A stretch of DNA of 5,635 nt from Lysobacteraceae bacterium (GTDB lineage Bacteria > Pseudomonadota > Gammaproteobacteria > Xanthomonadales > Xanthomonadaceae). The translations under genes were made by a program, and so were the position numbers. A model generated the notes under the pieces. That model was given only the letters and a program-made list of their open reading frames with translations, did not search any database and was not told the origin of the DNA. This document shows, in pieces, positions 1 through 4,049 of this stretch. Where the stretch lies: assembly GCA_027483745.1 (NCBI GenBank), contig JAIXTZ010000061.1:1-5635 (forward strand), in the 5' to 3' direction. Within the stretch, counting starts at the first letter, position 1. Each line of letters starts with the position of its first letter.

Positions 1-246
1 ATCGGCAGCGCCTGGGCCTTCGGCACGGTGATGATGCTCGCGAGTGGCGCCATCGTCGGCGCGCAGGCTTGGCGGGCGTGGCGCGACCAGCCGCTGCACG
101 GGGCGACCCTGCTAACCCTCGGCCTCGCTTGGGCCGGCTACGGCCTGGTGGCCTTCGCGCTCCGCGATTTCAACACCCACTACCTCGCCTTCGTCGCCTG
201 CGGCGCAGCCTTACTCGTCGCGCTCGCCCTGCCGCGGGCCCGCTGA
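1..246 (+). CDS. C-terminal part of an unrecognised multi-spanning membrane protein (5' end outside window)
   Basis: The frame is open from the first base and ends at TGA 244-246, giving 81 visible residues. Codon use is strongly G/C at third positions, as in the neighbouring genes. About three hydrophobic segments are visible, near residues 5-22, 37-56 and 60-78, separated by short polar stretches (WRAWRDQPLHG and RDFNTHY), and the tail is short and basic (PRAR). A GTG at 28 and ATGs at 31 and 34 could be starts, but the first hydrophobic segment already begins before them, so I read this as the end of a longer gene. I do not recognise the family. The last 36 bp overlap the end of the convergent gene at 211-846, and the Leu codon TTA at 211-213 is the complement of that gene's TAA stop. 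Confidence 0.7.
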   Translation: MGSAWAFGTVMMLASGAIVGAQAWRAWRDQPLHGATLLTLGLAWAGYGLVAFALRDFNTHYLAFVACGAALLVALALPRAR

Positions 247-846
247 AGCGCTCTGCGCCATCAGGTCGATCTGCAGCAAACGTGCCGACACCTCGTGGTC
301 GTCGAGCGATCCCTGCCGCTGCAGCCAGAGCACCCGATGGCGCTGCTGCTCGGGGCTTTCGTCCGGGCTGAGGTAGTCGAAGCGGTCGCGCAGCTGTGCG
401 GCGCGACGGCGGTCGATCTCGGCCAGGACGCCCGCCGCGGAGGCGTCGTCGATCACCAGCACATTGGTGCGCGGAGACGGCACGACGACATAGCGACGGA
501 TGCGGAGCGCGTACCAGACGAGGCAGGCCGCGCCCAGCGGCAGCCCGATCGACAAGCCGAAGACCTGCGTCTTCGCCCAGTCCATCGACGTGAGCACGAG
601 ACCCAACCCGACCCAGATCGCACCGACGTTGCGCCACCAGGTGTTGCGCTCGACGAAGTGCTCCCGCTCCACCGACAGCTCGGCGTACTCGATCGTCCAG
701 GTGCGCGAGGCATTGCCGTCGTCCAAGCCGTAACGCAGCGACTCCTCGCCGAACTCGAAGAATGTTTTCGCGCCGGCGCGCTTCTGTTCCAGCCGGAGGA
801 CGTCGGGCTTCGGGGTTTCGGGCTGGCGCACCAGGGACGTGTTCAC
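211..846 (-). CDS. Membrane protein of unknown function: two-helix hairpin with a SHOCT-like C-terminal segment
   Basis: This gene encodes 211 residues, starting at GTG 846-844 behind a good ribosome binding site (GAGGAA, 5 nt upstream of the GTG). Residues 1-70 are soluble and look like strands (around FFEFGEESLRYGL and TWTIEYAELSVERE). Two hydrophobic segments follow at about 74-88 and 95-114, then a short strand-like stretch (RYVVVPSP) and a charged helical region with DRRRAAQLRDRF. This order, strands then a two-helix insertion then more strands, resembles small bacterial PH-like membrane proteins. The segment near residues 175-195 (LWLQRQGSLDDHEVSARLLQ) resembles a SHOCT motif, a short helical module common at protein C-termini, but it is degenerate. 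Both resemblances are inference. It is the last gene of the four-gene minus-strand run, 53 bp after the SpeE-like gene, and its last 11 codons plus stop overlap the convergent gene 1-246. An in-frame extension upstream to 1266 exists, but it lies inside the SpeE-like gene in another frame. Confidence 0.8.
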   Translation of the reverse strand: MNTSLVRQPETPKPDVLRLEQKRAGAKTFFEFGEESLRYGLDDGNASRTWTIEYAELSVEREHFVERNTWWRNVGAIWVGLGLVLTSMDWAKTQVFGLSIGLPLGAACLVWYALRIRRYVVVPSPRTNVLVIDDASAAGVLAEIDRRRAAQLRDRFDYLSPDESPEQQRHRVLWLQRQGSLDDHEVSARLLQIDLMAQSASAGPRQGERDE

Positions 847-849
847 GGC

Positions 850-881
850 GGTTCCTCGGTTCGACCCACGGCCGGGGAACC
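850..881 (-). promoter_or_regulatory. Inverted repeat (imperfect 10-bp stem) covering a ribosome binding site
   Basis: GGTTCCTCGG (850-859) and CCGGGGAACC (872-881) are inverted copies matching at 9 of 10 positions, with 12 nt between them. In a minus-strand transcript they would form a stem with one C-A mismatch, and the 3' arm holds the GAGGAA ribosome binding site of the 846-211 gene. It lies wholly in the 53-bp gap between that gene and the SpeE-like gene. No U-tract follows, so an intrinsic terminator is unlikely. It could be a translation-controlling hairpin, a protein binding site, or chance in GC-rich DNA. Confidence 0.35.
852..857 (-). promoter_or_regulatory. Ribosome binding site that fixes the GTG start at 846
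   Basis: GAGGAA on the minus strand lies 5 nt before the GTG at 846-844. It is the main reason for choosing this start over the long upstream in-frame extension. The whole site falls inside the 3' arm of the inverted repeat at 850-881. Confidence 0.6.
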
Positions 882-899
882 CGACGGCGGGCGCGCAGT

Positions 900-1613
900 T
901 TAGCGCCCTTGAACCACCGCCCGCACCGCGGCCAGCGCCTCTCGTAGTTCGCGCTGCCCTGACCGCGACAGCGCGGGCGCCACGGCCGTGGGCGCGAGCG
1001 GCGCCGTCCAGGCCAACGCCACGCGGTTGCTTTGGCGCGCCTCCTCGATCACCGCCACGTTCGCAGCGCCGAACGCGACCTGCAGCCGGTGCCGGTGCTC
1101 GGCATGGGCGGTGTCGTACAGGTTGAACGCGGCCACGCCCCCAGGCCGAAGGCAGGCGCGGCAGTCGTTGTAGAAGCGCTGGGTCGAAAGCGCCGCCGGG
1201 ATGCCGCTGGTGTCGTAACCATCGACCAGCAGCAGGTCGATCGACGCCGGCCGCGTCTTCAGCCACTCGGCGGCGTCGGCCTGCACGACGCGGAAGCGGG
1301 CATCGTCATCGGGGATGCGGAACTCGCGCCGCAGGGCGATCACCTCCGGGCTGATCTCGACGGCCTCAAGCGTCGCGCCGCGCAGGTGGCGGTGCAGGAA
1401 CTTCGCCTGCGAGCCGCCCCCCAGCCCCACCATAGCGACGTGGCTGGGCGCCGGGACGAGCGCCAGCGCACCAAGCATCGTCCGCGTGTAGTCCACCACG
1501 AGGCGATCCGGCGCCCAGCGCGACATGCGGCTCTGGGCGGTGCCTTCGGCGAATCGCAGCTCCCGAGTGCGCCAGTCCCGGAGGACGTAAGGCGCGCCGC
1601 GCTTCTCAGCCAC
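900..1613 (-). CDS. Spermidine-synthase-like (SpeE-type fold) Rossmann enzyme, substrate unknown
   Basis: The product is 237 residues, starts at GTG 1613-1611 and is predicted cytosolic. The layout follows the SpeE/class I methyltransferase fold. It has a short N-terminal strand region (LRDWRTRELRF, then AQSRM), the glycine-rich loop VGLGGGS at residues 62-68, the acidic end of the next strand AVEISPEV at 84-91 (E86 would hold the ribose of S-adenosyl nucleotides), an AD pair at 112-113, and LLLVDGYDTSGIP at 127-139. D131 and D134 sit where aminopropyltransferases carry catalytic aspartates. The core ends with LRPGGVAAFNL at 155-165. It differs from true SpeE in having GGGSQ instead of GGGDG and a much reduced N-terminal beta region. 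The fold is well supported, but spermidine formation is not. The start overlaps the stop of the upstream TonB-C-like gene in GTGGCTGA, and no independent ribosome binding site is evident, so translation is probably coupled. A second possible start is ATG 1526-1524 (residue 30), but it would remove the first strands. Confidence 0.82.
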   Translation of the reverse strand: MAEKRGAPYVLRDWRTRELRFAEGTAQSRMSRWAPDRLVVDYTRTMLGALALVPAPSHVAMVGLGGGSQAKFLHRHLRGATLEAVEISPEVIALRREFRIPDDDARFRVVQADAAEWLKTRPASIDLLLVDGYDTSGIPAALSTQRFYNDCRACLRPGGVAAFNLYDTAHAEHRHRLQVAFGAANVAVIEEARQSNRVALAWTAPLAPTAVAPALSRSGQRELREALAAVRAVVQGR

Positions 1614-2109
1614 GCTGCAGGAAGACCACGCCCTTGCCGTCGACCTGGTTGAACAGCAGGCGGAACGTGAGGCTCGTGGCCTGCGGCGTCTCTCGCCCCC
1701 CTTGGCAGCTCATGCCGGCGGCGTCCTTCGCGGCGGTGCTGCGGAAGGTGCAGACGATGGCCGGCTCGAAGCGCCAGGTGGACAGCGCCGCCACCGACAC
1801 GTCGACGAACTGCTTGCTCAGCTCGGTCACGGCCGGGCACTCCGGCTCGCGGACCACGGGGCCGGCGTAGCTGACCGCGCCTTCCTCGTCGATGTCGACG
1901 CGCATGCAGATGGCGCGCGACGGCACCTGCTGCTGCGCCAGGACCTCCGCCGGGTATTCCGGGAGGCGGTTGCCCGGCTCGTCGATCGGCAGCAGGAACG
2001 TCTGCTTGTCGGTGAGCTGCAGCGTGCCCTCGACGGCATCTTCGGCAAAGGCCGAACCGGACAGAACGGCGGCCAAGACAACAGCCAGGGCGAGACGGGT
2101 GGTGCGCAT
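1606..2109 (-). CDS. Exported TonB-C-terminal-like protein
   Basis: The product is 167 residues from ATG 2109-2107, behind a strong GGAGGAGG. Residues 1-22 form a standard signal peptide with a likely cut after AFA, so the mature protein is periplasmic or secreted. From about residue 50 the sequence follows the TonB C-terminal pattern: LPEYPAEVL, then a strand pair around CMRVDIDEEGAVSYAGPV (68-85), a helix ending in AALSTWRFEPA (107-117) with the family's WRF-x-P signature, and a last strand near SLTFRLLF (146-153). Unlike a true TonB it has no long proline-rich linker or retained N-terminal anchor, and no exbB or exbD lies nearby, so energy transduction is unlikely. Four cysteines in the mature part (68, 91, 120, 135) could form disulfides. 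It sits 80 bp after the SemiSWEET gene and overlaps the SpeE-like gene by 8 nt. The domain call is firm and the role is unknown. Confidence 0.83.
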   Translation of the reverse strand: MRTTRLALAVVLAAVLSGSAFAEDAVEGTLQLTDKQTFLLPIDEPGNRLPEYPAEVLAQQQVPSRAICMRVDIDEEGAVSYAGPVVREPECPAVTELSKQFVDVSVAALSTWRFEPAIVCTFRSTAAKDAAGMSCQGGRETPQATSLTFRLLFNQVDGKGVVFLQRG

Positions 2110-2114
2110 CGGAG

Positions 2115-2122
2115 CCTCCTCC
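2115..2122 (-). promoter_or_regulatory. Strong ribosome binding site for the TonB-C-like gene
   Basis: GGAGGAGG on the minus strand ends 5 nt before ATG 2109-2107. It is the best Shine-Dalgarno match in the window. With the signal peptide that begins at this ATG, it settles the start against the open frame that continues upstream to 2520. Confidence 0.75.
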
Positions 2123-2189
2123 AGTGGAATCGAGGTCGCGAGCGTAACGCCTGCGCGTGGACTTCGTCGTGCACGGCGCCGCGGAACCG

Positions 2190-2465
2190 TCAGTCCCCCC
2201 GGGGTGACGATTCCCGATAGGCCCACATCTGCCACAGGTTCAGCGCGTTCACCGCCAGCGTGAAGACGTTGGCCAGGATGATCGGCAGGCTGTCGATCAT
2301 CACGCCGTACACCAGCCACAGGAGGACGCCAAGCGTGAACGTGCCAAAGGTCGAGAACGACAGGTCGTCGACGTGCTTGCGGCGGAAGTTGCGCACCACC
2401 TGGGGCACGAAGGCGACGCTGGTGAGGAAGGCGGCGCCGAGGCCGAGAGCGGTGGGCAGGTCCAT
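2190..2465 (-). CDS. SemiSWEET-type PQ-loop sugar transporter
   Basis: The product is 91 residues from ATG 2465-2463, the usual length for a SemiSWEET (about 85-100). It has three hydrophobic helices at about residues 4-22, 38-56 and 60-80. The PQ motif is in the first helix (AFVPQVVRNFRRK, P21-Q22). The second helix carries LGVLLWLVYG with W50 and the third carries ILANVFTLAVN with N66. In characterised SemiSWEETs a tryptophan and an asparagine at equivalent places line the sugar pocket. Such proteins work as homodimers in the inner membrane and pass small sugars down their gradient. The substrate cannot be read from the sequence. It is the first gene of the minus-strand run and diverges from the lipocalin gene across 112 bp. 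No good ribosome binding site precedes the ATG, so the start rests on family length and the position of the first helix. Confidence 0.88.
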   Translation of the reverse strand: MDLPTALGLGAAFLTSVAFVPQVVRNFRRKHVDDLSFSTFGTFTLGVLLWLVYGVMIDSLPIILANVFTLAVNALNLWQMWAYRESSPRGD

Positions 2466-2565
2466 GGGCGAACCATGCCCGAAGCGCCCACCTCGGCTCA
2501 ATCGCCCTCGCCGCCTGCACGGCCGTTGAACGCGCGGCGGCGCACGCTTGCGGACTCGAACCCTT

Positions 2566-2569
2566 AGGA
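2566..2569 (+). promoter_or_regulatory. Ribosome binding site supporting the lipocalin start at 2578
   Basis: AGGA lies 8 nt before ATG 2578. It favours this start over the in-frame TTG at 2548, which would place ten extra arginine-rich residues before the signal peptide. Confidence 0.5.
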
Positions 2570-2577
2570 TCCGCCCG

Positions 2578-3171
2578 ATGCTCCGATACCCCGCTTTCCT
2601 CGGCGCGATCCTCGCCCTCGGCTTAGCGCTCGCCGCGCCGGCCGATGCCGCGGCGGGGGCCTTGCCTGCCGCCCTCCCCAACGGCACCGCGAACGCCCCC
2701 GTCGAGGCGCTGGACCTCGACCGCTACGCCGGCCGCTGGCACGAAGTCGCCCGATTGCCCATGTTCTTCCAGCGGAAGTGCATTGGCGACACCACAGCCA
2801 CGTACACATCGCGCGACGACGGCAGCATCGACGTCCGCAACGCCTGCCGCACCGACGACGGGATGATCGAATCGACCGGCGCCGCGCGTCGGGCCGGCGA
2901 CGGCGGGGCGCTGGAAGTGCGCTTCGCCCCCGGCTGGCTGGGCTGGCTGCCGATGGTCTGGGCCGACTACTGGGTGGTGGACCTCGACCCGGACTACCGA
3001 TGGGCGGTGGTCGGGGGCCCTGGCCAGGGCGCGATGTGGATCCTCGCGCGCGAGACCACGCTCGACCCGGCGCTGTTCGAGCGGATCCGGCAGCGTGCCG
3101 AGGCCCGGGGCTACCGGTTGGGCGAACTCGTGGTCGATCCGGCCCAGCGCGACCGGATGGCCGCGGAGTAG
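2578..3171 (+). CDS. blc: Exported Blc-type bacterial lipocalin
   Basis: The product is 197 residues from ATG 2578. Residues 1-24 are a signal peptide with a likely cut after ADA. A low-complexity Ala/Pro linker leads to the lipocalin barrel. The first lipocalin signature is DLDRYAGRWHEVARLP (46-61), with the invariant G-x-W at 52-54, and MFFQRKC follows directly. The second signature is DLDPDYRWAVVGGP (135-148), and then MWILARE (153-159). A C-terminal helix (PALFERIRQRAEARGY) closes the barrel as in E. coli Blc. Blc proteins bind fatty acids and lysophospholipids in the envelope and are usually stress-induced outer-membrane lipoproteins. This one has no lipobox cysteine at the end of its signal peptide, so it should be soluble in the periplasm or secreted. 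C68 and C90 could form a disulfide. Its last 61 bp overlap the convergent DUF4105 gene. It stands alone on its strand. Confidence 0.92.
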   Translation: MLRYPAFLGAILALGLALAAPADAAAGALPAALPNGTANAPVEALDLDRYAGRWHEVARLPMFFQRKCIGDTTATYTSRDDGSIDVRNACRTDDGMIESTGAARRAGDGGALEVRFAPGWLGWLPMVWADYWVVDLDPDYRWAVVGGPGQGAMWILARETTLDPALFERIRQRAEARGYRLGELVVDPAQRDRMAAE

Positions 3172-4004
3172 GCCTCGCCCTCCAGCCCGGCGGCCTCGGC
3201 CTCGCGCGCAAGGCCGTCGATGCGATGCGCTTCGCGATAGCGATCGCGGGGCAGATCGGTGTCGATCAACCCGAGGTCGAAGGCGAGGTCGTCGCTGTAG
3301 CCGGGCAGCCGCGTCCGCCAGCTCATCGGGACGGTACCGGGGGCCAATGCATCGACGGCATCGACAATGGTCGTGGTGCAGTTCGCCGACAGCGTGTTGT
3401 AGAACGCCGGTCGTTCGGCGAGCCCATTGGCCTTCTCCAACAGCGCCACCAGCAGCGCCCGCGCCTGCGCCGGCGTCGCCCGCAAGCGGTACAGGTGGAC
3501 GGGGTCGCGCCGATGCGCCGCCCGCAAGCCGATCAGGTCGCGCTCGTCGCCCAGCACCAGCATCAGTTCGTACTGCCGGAACAGGCCGGCCAGCGGGGAA
3601 TAGGTTTCGCCCACTTCCTTGCGCACTTCGGCGGAGATCGCGAGGTGCCGGCCGTCGCGAAAGCCGAAGCTCACGAAGGTGTGCGCCGGCCCGCGCCAAT
3701 CGGCGAAGGGTTCGACGATGAACCAGGCGCTCTCCACGTCATCCAGCCGGTAGTCCCGGGCCTCCCAACGGAGATCGAAGTCCGTCGTGCTGCGGTAGCG
3801 GGCATTGCGGACATTCGCGAGCCGAAGTTCATCGCCCGCCATCGTGGCGATCGGCATGCGGGCCTGATCGGGAACCCAGTCACGGTCACTCGACGGCCGC
3901 ACGACGAGGGCGAACACGATCCATGCCAGCGCGACGGCCGCCAAAATCGCGAGCCCCGCGCGCAGCGCAGGGATCCTCATCAGAGCGGGCTCGGCGCGCT
4001 TCAT
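3111..4004 (-). CDS. Membrane-anchored periplasmic DUF4105 (Lnb N-terminal-like) protein
   Basis: The product is 297 residues from ATG 4004-4002; the alternative start ATG 3980-3978 gives 289. Neither start has a clear ribosome binding site. A single hydrophobic segment at about 15-36 follows a short basic N-terminus, so the rest should lie in the periplasm, tethered to the inner membrane. The remainder reads as DUF4105: STTDFDLRWEARDYRLDD (72-89), SAWFIVEPF, AHTFVSFGF with H109 (107-115), AISAEVRKEVGETYSPLAGL (122-141), RDPVHLYRLRAT (166-177) and NTLSANCTTTI with C209 (203-213), ending in an IR-containing helix near 283. As I recall, this domain is the periplasmic part of Lnb, a lipoprotein N-acyltransferase of Bacteroides that uses a conserved Cys and His. 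H109 and C209 are the visible candidates here. Lnb's C-terminal membrane helices are absent, so acyltransferase activity is only a possibility. It diverges from the amidohydrolase and overlaps the lipocalin gene by 61 bp. Confidence 0.85.
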   Translation of the reverse strand: MKRAEPALMRIPALRAGLAILAAVALAWIVFALVVRPSSDRDWVPDQARMPIATMAGDELRLANVRNARYRSTTDFDLRWEARDYRLDDVESAWFIVEPFADWRGPAHTFVSFGFRDGRHLAISAEVRKEVGETYSPLAGLFRQYELMLVLGDERDLIGLRAAHRRDPVHLYRLRATPAQARALLVALLEKANGLAERPAFYNTLSANCTTTIVDAVDALAPGTVPMSWRTRLPGYSDDLAFDLGLIDTDLPRDRYREAHRIDGLAREAEAAGLEGEAYSAAIRSRWAGSTTSSPNR

Positions 4005-4016
4005 GGCCGGCAAGGG

Positions 4017-4022
4017 TACAGT
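4017..4022 (+). promoter_or_regulatory. Possible -10 element for the amidohydrolase gene
   Basis: TACAGT lies 27 bp before ATG 4050, in the 45-bp divergent gap. It matches TATAAT at four of six places, and a transcript starting just after it would have a leader of about 20 nt containing the GGGAGA ribosome binding site. No convincing -35 hexamer sits 16-18 bp upstream, so the call is weak. Confidence 0.28.
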
Positions 4023-4033
4023 GCGGCCTCCAC

Positions 4034-4039
4034 GGGAGA
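4034..4039 (+). promoter_or_regulatory. Ribosome binding site of the amidohydrolase gene
   Basis: GGGAGA lies 10 nt before ATG 4050. The spacing is slightly long but usable, and the signal peptide begins exactly at this ATG. Confidence 0.5.
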
Positions 4040-4049
4040 ACACCACGCC

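Noticed and set aside
295..903. Plus-strand open frame of 202 codons opposite the 846-211 membrane protein gene.
   Set aside because: Arg/Asp/Gln-rich translation without recognisable motifs. The opposite strand has a good ribosome binding site, hydrophobic helices and proper third-position bias.
1032..1652. Plus-strand open frame of 206 codons opposite the SpeE-like gene.
   Set aside because: It is a shadow of a gene with clear Rossmann motifs; its translation is Arg/Val/Gln-rich with no domain.
2110..2520. In-frame upstream extension of the TonB-C-like gene to 2520.
   Set aside because: It would bury the signal peptide and the strong GGAGGAGG site inside a longer protein and would overlap the SemiSWEET gene throughout.
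2509..2542. Inverted repeat CGCCGCC / GGCGGCG in the gap between the SemiSWEET and lipocalin genes.
   Set aside because: It is a seven-base match of pure G/C with a 20-nt loop in GC-rich DNA, expected by chance; no U-tract or operator-like symmetry supports it.
2552..2563. GGGTTCGAGTCC on the minus strand, which resembles a tRNA T-loop and could hint at a tRNA remnant or an attachment site.
   Set aside because: The flanking bases form only two base pairs of a T-stem, and no acceptor, anticodon or D arm can be found around it. A chance match is the simplest reading.
2466..2577. Candidate sigma-70 elements in the 112-bp divergent gap (TTGAAC at 2526-2531 and TAGGAT at 2565-2570 on the plus strand; TTGAGC on the minus strand).
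   Set aside because: The spacings do not fit: 33 bp between the two plus-strand hexamers, and no acceptable -10 downstream of the minus-strand TTGAGC. Promoters for both genes probably lie here, but I cannot place them.
2623..3699. Minus-strand open frame of 358 codons spanning the lipocalin gene and part of the DUF4105 gene in another frame.
   Set aside because: It conflicts with two well-supported genes and has no domain signature.
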